9,028 bases of DNA from Verrucomicrobiota bacterium (GCA_021413535.1 JAIOQF010000074.1:1-9028); one strand, 5' to 3'. Numbered from the stretch's first letter, positions 1 to 7,085 are shown. Numbers and translations are program-made. The notes: generated by a model not told the origin, from the letters alone.

Positions 1-1506
1 AGAGTTTTCGCGTTGACTGTCGCCGTGCTGGGCATCCCGCTCTGTCTGCTGGGCACGCTCTTTCCTTATTTGCTAAAAATCAGCGAGCCCTATGTCACTA
101 ATGTCGGAGGCATGTTGGGGCGTCTGGCTGCAGTCAACACCGCCGGGGCCATCCTGGGTTCGTTACTGGCGGGATTTATTTTGCTGCCGTGCTTAGGTCT
201 GTGGAAATCCATCCATGGCCTCGCCGTGCTCTATGTGGTCCTCGCGGTCGCGCTTGCATTCATGATCAAATCATTGGGCCGCATCTGGCGAGTGACTGCG
301 CTCGGCGCGGCCTTGCTCTGCTCCGGCTTGTTGCTGGGGACGAGCCTGCCTCCGATGCTCCTCTCGCCAGGGGAAACCATGGTGGAATACTGGCACGGCA
401 CCAATGGAACAGTCGCAGTCGTCGATCGCGGAAACAACCGGCAGCTCAAGGTCGATGGTCATTACGGCTTGGGAGGAACTGCAGCGGCGGAGATCGAGAG
501 GGGACAGACCAGAATTCCGCTGATGTTAAATCCCCAGGCCAGGAGCATTTTCTTCCTCGGCCTGGGCACGGGCATTACCGCAGGTGAAGCCTCTTCCAGC
601 CGATACGGCCTAGAACGGATCGTGGCCTGCGAGCTGATTCCCGAAGTGGTCACAGCCTCGCGCAAGCATTTCAGCGACTTCACCGGATCACTCTTTACCG
701 ATCCGCGCTGCACGGTGATGGTTGAAGATGGACGGAACTATCTCCAGGCCACGCGCGAGACTTTTGATGTCATTAACTCCGACCTTTTCATCGTTTATCG
801 CAAGGGCGCGGGCAGTCTCTACTCACTGGAGCACTTTCAAAATGTCAAAGCCCACCTGGCTCCGAACGGAATTTTTGTCCTGTGGATTCCACTTTACCAG
901 CTAACCAAAGATGAGTTTGGCATGATCGCCAGAACGATGCTGGAAGTCTTTCCTCAAGTTACTGCATGGCGCAATCAATTCATCACCTGGGGCGATGCCG
1001 TCGCCCTGGTGGGACAGACAAGTGAAAGCTCCTTCTTCGCGGAAGGCCATCACGGCTATCCATTGGACAAGCGCCGTGAGTCCTGGGAACAGCAGGGCCA
1101 GGCCCTTCACGAATATAATCTCCTGCTTAATTACTGTGGGAACTTGAGTCGCGCTAAGAAGCTGTTTTCCGGTTATCCATTAAATACCGACGACCGTCCG
1201 CTCATCGAGTATTCGGGCCCCATTTCCGCCAGTCTCCAGGCCATCGACAAAGTTGCCTGGCTGGCCGGACCGAAGTTCATCGCTCTCGTGGATGAGATGC
1301 AGGCATGCTCCCCACCTGAGCAGGATCCCGCTCTAAGCAGTCTCCCGCTCGAGCAACGCCACGCTGCACGAGCCGGTTATTATCTGGCCAGAGCCCTGTT
1401 GTTTGAGGACTATTACAAGAAAACTCACGAAACCGAACTCGTTTGGAAGCAGGAATCACAAAAAGCCCGGCAACAATTTCAAATGCTTTGGCTTCAGAAG
1501 GAATGA
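1..1506 (+). CDS. Membrane-fused spermidine synthase-like protein, 5' end cut by the window
   Basis: The reading frame is open to the left edge (Arg-Val-Phe-Ala precede a TTG at 13), so the N-terminus is missing; residues below count from that TTG. Residues 1-115 are hydrophobic, about four membrane segments, with the GRLAAVNTAGAILGS-type stretch typical of the MFS-like half of fused polyamine aminopropyltransferases. From about 128 on it is a Rossmann methyltransferase-fold spermidine synthase domain: the nucleotide loop GLGTG (183-187), acidic E207 at the end of strand 2, E238-D239-G240-R241, and D252-VINS-D257 followed by a LYSLEHF segment, matching the catalytic aspartate region. Fused family members are usually 700 residues or more, so roughly a third may lie outside. 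Known soluble relatives transfer aminopropyl groups from decarboxylated S-adenosylmethionine to putrescine; the substrate of the fused membrane family is not established. No partner gene follows: the next gene is convergent, 49 bases away. Confidence 0.85.
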   Translation, partial: RVFALTVAVLGIPLCLLGTLFPYLLKISEPYVTNVGGMLGRLAAVNTAGAILGSLLAGFILLPCLGLWKSIHGLAVLYVVLAVALAFMIKSLGRIWRVTALGAALLCSGLLLGTSLPPMLLSPGETMVEYWHGTNGTVAVVDRGNNRQLKVDGHYGLGGTAAAEIERGQTRIPLMLNPQARSIFFLGLGTGITAGEASSSRYGLERIVACELIPEVVTASRKHFSDFTGSLFTDPRCTVMVEDGRNYLQATRETFDVINSDLFIVYRKGAGSLYSLEHFQNVKAHLAPNGIFVLWIPLYQLTKDEFGMIARTMLEVFPQVTAWRNQFITWGDAVALVGQTSESSFFAEGHHGYPLDKRRESWEQQGQALHEYNLLLNYCGNLSRAKKLFSGYPLNTDDRPLIEYSGPISASLQAIDKVAWLAGPKFIALVDEMQACSPPEQDPALSSLPLEQRHAARAGYYLARALLFEDYYKKTHETELVWKQESQKARQQFQMLWLQKE

Positions 1507-1537
1507 TTATGCAATCATGTGTGCGGTGGCGCTTCGT

Positions 1538-1560
1538 AGTGAGTCGATCGAATGCTCACT
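1538..1560. terminator. Weak hairpin between convergent genes
   Basis: AGTGAG (1538-1543) and CTCACT (1555-1560) can pair with an 11-base loop, and the right arm overlaps the stop codon of the minus-strand channel gene. There is no T-run on either side, so at best this is a weak or factor-assisted termination site for the two convergent genes. Confidence 0.25.
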
Positions 1561-2182
1561 CCACGCTGCCGGCACTTCTTCCCAGTTTCTTCTCGATGCG
1601 CTGGTCAGGCACCAGCCACATGATGGCCACGATGATGTAGCCGGCATAGGCGATGATGGGTGATACGAACGCGAGAGGCAATGCCACGGCGTAGATCACG
1701 ATGGAAATCTTGCCCTTGTAATCCTTGCCCAGCGCGATGGCCAAATTTGAATCTTTCCCATGGAGCGCAACCAGCACCAGGGTGAGAATGTAATACGAGA
1801 TGGCCGAACAAAGAAGCACGACGCCATAGACCACAGCCGGCCAGGGTGCCGAGCCGCTCTCGCCAATCCACGCAGTGGCAAAGGGCACCAGCGAGAGCCA
1901 GAAGAGCAGATGCAAGTTGGCCCAGAGAACGCGACCGTCCACATGCCGCGCGGCTTGGATAAGGTGATGGTGATTGTTCCAATAAATGCCGAGGTAGACG
2001 AAGCTCATAAGATAGCTCAGCAGCACCGGACGCATCGCTGTAAGAGCGGAAATATCCGTGCCGTGCGGAGTCTTGAGTTCCAGCACCATGATGGTGATGA
2101 GGATGGCGATCACGCCGTCGCTGAAGGCTTCGAGTCGTCCTTTGGTCATGTTGGCAGGCTTGGTGGCGGCATCTCCGCTCAT
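1556..2182 (-). CDS. TMEM175-type potassium channel (DUF1211 family)
   Basis: The 208-residue protein begins with the family signature in its first membrane helix: R16-LEA-F20-S21-D22-G23-VIAI, followed by a hydrophobic run and LEL. Six helices can be drawn at about 19-36, 50-68, 84-105, 113-140, 158-178 and 179-192, the usual size of bacterial single-repeat TMEM175, which is known to work as a tetramer with the pore lined by helix 1. W68-NN-HHH (69-73) after helix 2 is also typical. It would conduct potassium across the inner membrane. The ATG at 2182 overlaps the stop of the upstream amidase gene as TAATG, so translation is probably coupled and there is no separate promoter or Shine-Dalgarno. 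A second ATG at codon 12 lies just before the signature and is a possible alternative start. Function rests on family membership; activity is not shown here. Confidence 0.85.
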   Translation of the reverse strand: MSGDAATKPANMTKGRLEAFSDGVIAILITIMVLELKTPHGTDISALTAMRPVLLSYLMSFVYLGIYWNNHHHLIQAARHVDGRVLWANLHLLFWLSLVPFATAWIGESGSAPWPAVVYGVVLLCSAISYYILTLVLVALHGKDSNLAIALGKDYKGKISIVIYAVALPLAFVSPIIAYAGYIIVAIMWLVPDQRIEKKLGRSAGSVE

Positions 2183-2913
2183 TAAATTCGGGGCACCGGT
2201 CCGGGGATGATCCGGGAGTATTGCGCTTGAACGCGATCAAGGAACCAGCGCCAAGTGGGGCCCTCATTGCCGCGGTCGAGGAGAAAGTGCGGGCAGTCTT
2301 TGTGCTCGGGACTGACGCCGATGCGTCGCCAGTGATGATGCGGAACCACGCTGCCGATCCCCAGCCGATGCTCATACATGAGGAAGGCGGCGAGCTTTGC
2401 GGTGTTGTCGATGGTCCTGGCAAGGTCGTTCCCATGATGCTCACACATTTCGATGGCGATGGAGTAGTTGTTGCCCGGGCCGTCGAAGTCAGCGTGTTCG
2501 CCTTGTTCATTCGTCGGGAGGTGTTGGTAGGCATCACGGTCTTCGACGGTGAAGTGCCAGGTGAGGAAGCCGATGCGGTTTCCGCCGGGGCGTTTGTTGG
2601 CGCGGAGGGCACCGCGCTTCAGAGCCAGCGCGTGGTGCCAGGCATCGCCTGTGGGATTCTCCGTGGCGTGGATGGTGATGTAGCGCACATTCATCGGGCG
2701 GTAGATACGCCGGCCATAGGTGCCGCGGGGGATCATGTCCTGAATGAGGCGGACTTCGCTAAGAAGCTGGGCGGGCGTGACCTTTTGTTCCACGGGCACG
2801 GGACCGAGTCGCGCATCCCATCCGCCGCTCTGCACGGAAGGGCTGCTGCAACTGGATAGTGTTGCCGCCAAGGCGGCGCAGGCGAGGGTGATAATCAGCG
2901 TCAGGGGGCGCAT
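2182..2913 (-). CDS. Lipoprotein N-acetylmuramoyl-L-alanine amidase (Amidase_2 family)
   Basis: The 243-residue product starts with a lipoprotein signal peptide: R2, a hydrophobic core at 4-18 and lipobox L19-S20-S21-C22. The frame is open upstream to 3180, but that extension runs through low-complexity DNA and into glnB, so the ATG at 2913 before the signal peptide is chosen. The Amidase_2 domain spans about 70-235. H82 (in ITIHATEN), one of H192-H194, and C207 (in KDCPHF) fit the two histidines and one cysteine that bind zinc in this family, and E155 lies in the expected central strand. WHFTVEDRDAYQHLP (119-133) matches the WHy-V-drdG-iyq-l-p core. Known members cut the bond between N-acetylmuramic acid and L-alanine in peptidoglycan or its fragments; the lipid anchor would place it facing the periplasm. 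It is first in an operon with the TMEM175 gene (TAATG overlap). Upstream only a weak GGA lies about 7 bases before the ATG. Confidence 0.88.
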   Translation of the reverse strand: MRPLTLIITLACAALAATLSSCSSPSVQSGGWDARLGPVPVEQKVTPAQLLSEVRLIQDMIPRGTYGRRIYRPMNVRYITIHATENPTGDAWHHALALKRGALRANKRPGGNRIGFLTWHFTVEDRDAYQHLPTNEQGEHADFDGPGNNYSIAIEMCEHHGNDLARTIDNTAKLAAFLMYEHRLGIGSVVPHHHWRRIGVSPEHKDCPHFLLDRGNEGPTWRWFLDRVQAQYSRIIPGPVPRI

Positions 2914-2975
2914 CGGCGTTCCGTAACCGCCGCGAGGGGGAATCGCAACTACGGAGTTGAGCGAAGGAAACTGGT

Positions 2976-3050
2976 TCGTCCTCGTTCTCGTTCTCCTGCT
3001 CGTCCTCGGGGGCTTGGTAGATGCTGACGGATTTAGGAATCGAGGACGAG
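2976..3050. repeat. Low-complexity CGTCCTCG/CGTTCTCG tract with 10-bp inverted repeat
   Basis: Between the divergent amidase and glnB genes lie imperfect six-base units: on the plus strand CGTCCT, CGTTCT and CGTTCT at 2978-2995, and again CGTCCT at 3001-3006. The unit CTCGTCCTCG (2999-3008) recurs perfectly inverted as CGAGGACGAG (3041-3050), leaving a 32-base loop. On the minus strand it would encode an acidic Glu/Asp/Asn run in a spurious frame. I read it as a non-coding simple-sequence element, similar to GAGGAC-rich intergenic tracts I associate with Verrucomicrobiota (memory, not checked). Confidence 0.6.
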
Positions 3051-3068
3051 TTGGTGATAAGCCGAGTC

Positions 3069-3098
3069 TTGATTGCAAAACCGACCATCTTTTATCTT
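3069..3098 (+). promoter_or_regulatory. Candidate sigma-70 promoter for glnB
   Basis: TTGATT (3069-3074) and TATCTT (3093-3098) each match four of six consensus bases, with an 18-base spacer. Transcription would start near 3105, giving a leader of about 43 bases before the chosen glnB start. I saw no GG-N10-GC sigma-54 site here, although many glnB/glnK genes use one. Consensus matching by eye only. Confidence 0.3.
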
Positions 3099-3147
3099 GC
3101 ACCACCGGGCAAGTTTTGGTTAAACCATGTTCTGCCTGCAGCCACAC

Positions 3148-3486
3148 ATGAAAAAAATCGAAGCCATCGTCAAACCGCATAAGTTCGAAGAAGTCCAGGA
3201 AGCATTAAAAGAGGCGGGCGTCACAGGCATGACTGTCACGGATGTGAAGGGTTTTGGCCGGCAGCGCGGGCACACGGAAATTTACCGGGGCAGTGAATAC
3301 ACGGTGGATTTTGTGCCCAAGACTAAGATCGAAATCCTCGCCACCGATGATCAGGTGCCGCTGATCGTGAATGCGATTCTGAAGTCGGCCAACACCGGCA
3401 AGGTGGGCGACGGCAAGATATTTATTTCTCCGCTGATCGACGTGCAGCGCATCCGCACCAGTGAACGCGGCGTGGACGCACTCTGA
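3148..3486 (+). CDS. glnB: Nitrogen regulatory protein P-II
   Basis: This is a full-length PII signal protein of 112 residues starting MKKIEAIVKP, closely following the E. coli GlnB pattern. PII proteins are cytoplasmic trimers that read 2-oxoglutarate and ATP/ADP and control nitrogen enzymes, transporters and regulators. The T-loop (about 37-55) carries Y46 and Y51 in IYRGSEYTVDF; Y51 is the tyrosine uridylylated by GlnD in proteobacteria. The B-loop TGKVGDGK (83-90) and the C-loop with R101 and R103 complete the nucleotide site. I chose the ATG at 3148 because it gives the exact family length; an in-frame ATG at 3127 would add MFCLQPH. Neither has a Shine-Dalgarno. No amtB or glnA lies nearby, so it stands alone between a divergent amidase and convergent uppP. 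The Y51 chemistry suggests GlnD control, but no glnD is in view. GlnB versus GlnK cannot be decided from sequence alone. Confidence 0.95.
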   Translation: MKKIEAIVKPHKFEEVQEALKEAGVTGMTVTDVKGFGRQRGHTEIYRGSEYTVDFVPKTKIEILATDDQVPLIVNAILKSANTGKVGDGKIFISPLIDVQRIRTSERGVDAL

Positions 3487-3492
3487 GTGCGT
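3476..3492 (+). terminator. Hairpin overlapping the glnB stop codon
   Basis: ACGCACT (3476-3482) pairs perfectly with AGTGCGT (3486-3492) around a three-base loop. The stem contains the last glnB codons and the TGA (3484-3486), and TTAA follows. A seven-pair stem with only a very short T stretch suggests a weak intrinsic terminator. Confidence 0.4.
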
Positions 3493-3500
3493 TTAAGGTG

Positions 3501-3527
3501 GGCCAAGCGAATTAACCGGCTTTGGCC
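3501..3527. terminator. Bulged hairpin between convergent glnB and uppP
   Basis: GGCCAAGC (3501-3508) pairs with GCTTTGGCC (3519-3527) with one bulged T and a ten-base loop. It covers the uppP stop codon (3512-3514). With the hairpin at 3476-3492 it could separate the two convergent transcripts; there is no T-run. Confidence 0.3.
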
Positions 3528-4309
3528 AGCCAGATGAGCAGCGCGGTGCCGGCGATCACCCGATAGATGGCGAAGCTGTTGAAGGTGTGCGTTTGGACAT
3601 ATCGGATGAGCCATCTGACCACGAAAAATGAAGTCACGGCGGCAACGACGAATCCGATGGTGATGTGGGACCAGCCGTGTCCTTCGACAGCTTCGGTTCC
3701 CTTGAGCGCTTTAAGAAGTTTCCATGCGCCCGCAGCCAGAATGCTGGGAACGCCAAGCAAGAAGGTGAATTCCGTGGCGGCCGGACGGGCCATGCCCAGA
3801 AGCATGGCCAGCATGATGGTGGTGCCGGAACGTGACGCGCCGGGAAAAACTGCCGCGATCAGCTGGGCCAGCCCGAAGGCCACGACCAGTGGCCAGGTGA
3901 GCCGGTCGCTGGGCTTGGTATGTTTTTCCGCGAACTCGACGAAGAAGATGACGATGCCGCCAACCAGCAGGGCCCAGGCTACGGCATGGAGTTCTTCTGG
4001 AAGCCGGAAGCCGCGCTTGTCCAAGATGTAACCGCCGATGGCGGTGATGGCGAAGGCGACAGTGAGCTTCGCCAGCAGCTCGCGGTTTTTTTGTTCGGCC
4101 AGGCCGAAAATCATGCCGGAGAATTGTTTCCAGAAGAGCGGGATGACCGCCAGCACCGCGCCGCCTTGGATGACGATGTTGAAAACGTCACTTTCCTTGA
4201 GTGAAAGAAACTTTTCTGCGATGAGCAGATGGGCCGTGGAGGAGACAGGAATAAATTCGGTGATGCCTTCGATGAGGCCCAGGATGATTGCGTCGAGCCA
4301 GTGAGGCAT
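3512..4309 (-). CDS. uppP: Undecaprenyl-diphosphatase (BacA/UppP)
   Basis: The 265-residue integral membrane protein removes one phosphate from undecaprenyl pyrophosphate, regenerating the lipid carrier used for peptidoglycan and other polysaccharides; overproduction in other bacteria gives bacitracin resistance. Both family motifs are present: E14-GIT-E18 followed by P21-V-S-S-T-A-H27, and P156-G-A-S-R160-S-G-T163. The two glutamates, H27 and R160 correspond to known active-site residues. STAH has alanine where the usual text is STGH. The C-terminal NSFAIYRVIAGTALL is also typical. The frame extends to an ATG at 4342, adding MIALHPSSFPT, but the ATG at 4309 gives the normal family start (hydrophobic helix right after MPHWLD) and length. 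No Shine-Dalgarno precedes either; the leader holds a repeated CCTTCATCCTTC. It is divergent from the M23 peptidase gene and convergent with glnB, hence its own transcription unit. Confidence 0.95.
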   Translation of the reverse strand: MPHWLDAIILGLIEGITEFIPVSSTAHLLIAEKFLSLKESDVFNIVIQGGAVLAVIPLFWKQFSGMIFGLAEQKNRELLAKLTVAFAITAIGGYILDKRGFRLPEELHAVAWALLVGGIVIFFVEFAEKHTKPSDRLTWPLVVAFGLAQLIAAVFPGASRSGTTIMLAMLLGMARPAATEFTFLLGVPSILAAGAWKLLKALKGTEAVEGHGWSHITIGFVVAAVTSFFVVRWLIRYVQTHTFNSFAIYRVIAGTALLIWLAKAG

Positions 4310-4458
4310 AGTAGGGAAGGATGAAGGATGAAGGGCGATCATGGTGGCGGAGGATTAAACCGCAAGCGAAGAGTCATGAAGACGACGCTTATTGGGGTTG
4401 AATGACCCGCTGTTCTGGAGTTGTGCTTCGCGCTGAATGAGGCAACGTCTGAACCTGC

Positions 4459-5448
4459 ATGACTGGTCATTATTTTCAACGTCACGGCCCTGGCCCGGGA
4501 ATCGTCTTTGCCATCACAGCGCTGTCGCTGCTGTTCGTGGCGGGATCCGGGCAGGCCTTTGAGACCGTGTCTTGCCAGCTGGCCAACGGATTTGATTATC
4601 CGGTAGGGAAGCCGGACGCGAGCGGCTACTACAAGGCCCGGGGTTTTTGGCCGAACGGCCATCTGGGCGAGGACTGGAACGGCAGAGCCGGGGGAGATCA
4701 GGAGCTGGGCGATCCTGTTTTTGCGATCGGCGGGGGCGTGGTGGTATTGTCCGAAGATGTGAAGCTGGGCTGGGGAAATTGCATTATCATCCGACACATC
4801 TTTCGCGAACCCAGTGGGAAAATCGAAATGGTGGACTCACTTTACGGTCACCTTTTGGAGCGAAAGGTGAAAGTAGGCGACAAAATCGAGCGCGGCCAGC
4901 AAGTGGGCCGGATGGGCAGCAACAACGGCATGTATCCCGCGCACCTCCATCTCGAAGTGCGGAAGAATCTAGCAATCGGCATGAATCGCACGAAGTTCGC
5001 CCGGGATTACTCGAACTACTACAGCCCGACGGCGTTCATCCAGGGGCATCGCCAGCTGGCGGTGGACATAAAAAAATATGATATGCCGATGAACACCTTT
5101 GCTCCACACGGCCAGGATTTGAACAATGAGCAGATTGCCTTTGCCAACAGTCGCGGGACTTCAGCCAGTTCGGGTTCAAGTTCGGGTTCTGGACGTGGTT
5201 CAAAGGAGTCCACATCTTCAACAACCGTCAAAAAAACCAGCGGTGGCTTGAGCATCCCGCTGACCACGACATCACGCGGCACGGGATCGTCCAAGGAATC
5301 CACGATACCCAAGGTGACAGAAAAGAAGAAGCCTGATGCTGCACCTGATTTGATTCCGCCCAGCGAACCCAAGGAAGATTTCTGGTCTCGCTTAAAATCT
5401 AAAGTGAACAGCGGTCAGGTGACCGATCCCAAGGGCGACGCGCCGTAG
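4459..5448 (+). CDS. Secreted M23 (LytM-type) metallopeptidase with low-complexity tail
   Basis: The 329-residue protein has a signal peptide: hydrophobic core about 15-29, then GSGQA with likely cleavage after A33. The M23 domain spans about 60-170. H68-L-G-E-D72 supplies the first zinc ligands (HxxxD form), Y129-G-H131-L the conserved histidine, and A161-H162-L-H164-L-E-V the HxH with the last ligand, so the site looks complete. M23 enzymes cut peptide cross-links of peptidoglycan, or serve as cell-division amidase activators when the site is lost; an intact site argues for a hydrolase outside the inner membrane. Residues 231-290 are Ser/Gly/Thr-rich with two similar units (SRGT...SKEST at 231-252 and 272-282), followed by a Lys/Pro-rich tail ending in FWSRLKSKVNSG. 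No LysM or other wall-binding domain is visible. The ATG at 4459 fits the signal peptide; a GAGG lies too far upstream to be a normal ribosome site. Confidence 0.9.
   Translation: MTGHYFQRHGPGPGIVFAITALSLLFVAGSGQAFETVSCQLANGFDYPVGKPDASGYYKARGFWPNGHLGEDWNGRAGGDQELGDPVFAIGGGVVVLSEDVKLGWGNCIIIRHIFREPSGKIEMVDSLYGHLLERKVKVGDKIERGQQVGRMGSNNGMYPAHLHLEVRKNLAIGMNRTKFARDYSNYYSPTAFIQGHRQLAVDIKKYDMPMNTFAPHGQDLNNEQIAFANSRGTSASSGSSSGSGRGSKESTSSTTVKKTSGGLSIPLTTTSRGTGSSKESTIPKVTEKKKPDAAPDLIPPSEPKEDFWSRLKSKVNSGQVTDPKGDAP
5167..5190 (+). repeat. Tandem 12-bp repeat inside the M23 peptidase tail
   Basis: AGTTCGGGTTCA (5167-5178) is followed directly by AGTTCGGGTTCT (5179-5190), one mismatch. Both units are in frame with the gene and encode Ser/Gly residues, so copy-number change would lengthen or shorten the linker by four residues without breaking the frame. 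Confidence 0.8.
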
Positions 5449-5465
5449 TCAATTTGGCCGCGCTC

Positions 5466-6974
5466 TTAAGCCGTCATCGCCTCGCTAGGCGTGGGCGCTT
5501 GCGGAGGATTCTGCGGCATGTGAAAATCTGGCAGGCTAAACCATCCGCGCATGGAGCCGATGACGACGTAGATGAAGCCGAACTGGAACATGGCGAGGAA
5601 AGGTAGAGAGGCCCAGTTGGCCACACTGGCTGCACGCCACACCAGCCATGAGAAGTAAAGCGCGAGCGCGACTTCGATCCAAAAGCTGATGGAAGTCGCT
5701 GCCTTGTAGCGGCTCCGCTTTCGCGCGGCGCCCGCCTTCGGTGTGCGAACGAAATCAGACTGCTGATTCAGCAGCGCTTCCAGCACGGCCTTGCCGTTGT
5801 TAATGGACATGCCCACGCCCAGCGCCATGAGCAACGGGAGCAGCGGCAGTGCCTTGAGCCAGCCCCAAGGACGTTGCGCACCCTGCGCGGCGAGATAGAA
5901 AATGATGACCGATACACTGGCGAAAAGAAACACCGGCAGATCGAGAAAGAGCGCCTTCTGCCAGGAGTTGTGGAACATGAAACTCGCGGGATACATCAGC
6001 ACCAGCACGCCGAACATCAGCAGATAGGCAAAGTTTGCGGCCAGATGGGCGGTGGACTCCAGCTTGATGCGGAGCAGCTCCTTGCTGCGCCAGACGGTGC
6101 CGAGGACTTTTTTGCAGACCTGGATGCTGCCCTTGGTCCAGCGATGCTGCTGATTCTTGAATCCGTTCATGTCCGCCGGAAGTTCCGCAGGCACGGTGAT
6201 ATCCGTGAGATAAACGAAGCGCCAGCCCTTCATCTGCGCGCGGTAGCTCAGATCCATGTCTTCGGTGAGCGTGTCGTGATGCCAGCCACCAGCCTCGATG
6301 ATGCTCTGCTTGCGCCAGATGCCGGCGGTGCCGTTGAAGTTAAAAAAGAAACCACCGCGACTTCGCGCCGTCTGCTCCAGCACCAAGTGGCCATCCAGCA
6401 TCATGGCCTGAAGCCGGGTTAGCAGTGACTGTTCTTTGTTCGAGTGACCCCAGCGCGCCTGCACCATCCCAACGCGTTCGTCGGTGAAGTGGTGGATCAT
6501 GTTGCCCAGCAAATCTGTCGGTGGAACAAAATCCGCGTCGAAGATCAGAAGGAATTCACCTTTTGCAGATGGATTCGCTTCTTCGAGTGCGCCCGCCTTG
6601 AAGCCCGTGCGATGGATCCGGTGGCGGTATTCGACATCGAAACCGCGCGCCCGGAGTTCCGCCGCTCCATGCTCGCAAGCCTCGCGCGTGTCATCAGTGG
6701 AGTCGTCGAGAATTTGAATTTGCAGCCGGTCTTTCGGGTAGTCGAGAGCGCCCACGGCATCAAAGAGTTGATGCACCACTTGAGCCTCGTTGAAGATCGG
6801 AAGCTGCACCGTCACCACCGGCAGCGATTCAAATCGCGCGCGCGGCGGGGCGTCATGCCCGCGGTGCCGCCAATAGAGCCACAAGATTCGCAGGCGATGC
6901 GCACCGAAGATGCTCAACCCTGTGAAAACCGCCACATAACAGGCGAGCCAGAACAAAACATTCCATTCAGTCAT
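5466..6974 (-). CDS. Processive family 2 glycosyltransferase (cellulose synthase/CslA-like)
   Basis: The 502-residue membrane protein has one N-terminal helix (about 8-24), a cytosolic GT2 domain (about 52-300) and roughly five C-terminal helices (about 310-335, 346-363, 373-390, 430-447, 456-473). The processive GT signature is complete: D90-D-S-T-D-D95, D146-A-D148, T237-E-D239, and Q275-Q-H-R-W279, followed by the gating-loop-like QSDFVRTPK (405-413). This pattern is closest to CslA-like beta-mannan or cellulose synthases, which polymerise a sugar nucleotide (UDP-glucose or GDP-mannose) and export the chain through the membrane. There is no PilZ domain and no BcsB, hydrolase or regulator beside it, so substrate and export partners are unknown. 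The frame extends to a TTG at 7043, but the ATG at 6974 (MTEWNVLFWL) precedes the first helix directly and is preferred. Its stop lies 17 bases from the convergent M23 peptidase gene. Confidence 0.9.
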   Translation of the reverse strand: MTEWNVLFWLACYVAVFTGLSIFGAHRLRILWLYWRHRGHDAPPRARFESLPVVTVQLPIFNEAQVVHQLFDAVGALDYPKDRLQIQILDDSTDDTREACEHGAAELRARGFDVEYRHRIHRTGFKAGALEEANPSAKGEFLLIFDADFVPPTDLLGNMIHHFTDERVGMVQARWGHSNKEQSLLTRLQAMMLDGHLVLEQTARSRGGFFFNFNGTAGIWRKQSIIEAGGWHHDTLTEDMDLSYRAQMKGWRFVYLTDITVPAELPADMNGFKNQQHRWTKGSIQVCKKVLGTVWRSKELLRIKLESTAHLAANFAYLLMFGVLVLMYPASFMFHNSWQKALFLDLPVFLFASVSVIIFYLAAQGAQRPWGWLKALPLLPLLMALGVGMSINNGKAVLEALLNQQSDFVRTPKAGAARKRSRYKAATSISFWIEVALALYFSWLVWRAASVANWASLPFLAMFQFGFIYVVIGSMRGWFSLPDFHMPQNPPQAPTPSEAMTA

Positions 6975-7056
6975 ATCAGATTTATCGGGAGGCAGGGCGG
7001 ACGCATGGGATGCATAGCATGTTTCGCGCCTGCCCAGCGTCAAGTCCGAAATCCAT

Positions 7057-7085
7057 CGTATAACTTAACATTTCAGACGATACAA
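7057..7085 (-). promoter_or_regulatory. Candidate promoter for the glycosyltransferase gene
   Basis: Read on the minus strand, TTGTAT (7080-7085) and TATACG (7057-7062) are separated by 17 bases. The -35 matches the first three consensus bases and the -10 the first four. Transcription would begin near 7050, leaving a leader of about 75 bases before the ATG at 6974. By-eye consensus only. Confidence 0.3.

Noticed and set aside
1504..1517. TGATT-ATGC-AATCA palindrome at the end of the first gene
   Set aside because: Only five AT-rich pairs and no T-run; too weak to call a terminator.
1605..2612. 335-codon minus-strand frame across the channel and amidase genes
   Set aside because: Out-of-frame shadow of two well-supported genes; the product is Arg/Ser/His-rich and low in complexity.
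2221..2859. 212-codon plus-strand frame
   Set aside because: Lies wholly antisense to the amidase gene, whose zinc ligands and signal peptide are clear.
2759..3088. 109-codon minus-strand frame with acidic EDEQENENEDE run
   Set aside because: The acidic run is a by-product of the hexamer tract; the rest overlaps the amidase gene out of frame.
2914..3180. N-terminal extension of the amidase frame
   Set aside because: It would overlap the start of glnB, runs through simple-sequence DNA, and would bury the lipoprotein signal peptide inside the protein.
3567..4304. Plus-strand frames of 154, 94 and 88 codons
   Set aside because: Antisense shadows of uppP.
4339..4797. 152-codon minus-strand frame
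   Set aside because: Antisense to the signal peptide and first zinc motif of the M23 peptidase; no recognisable domain.
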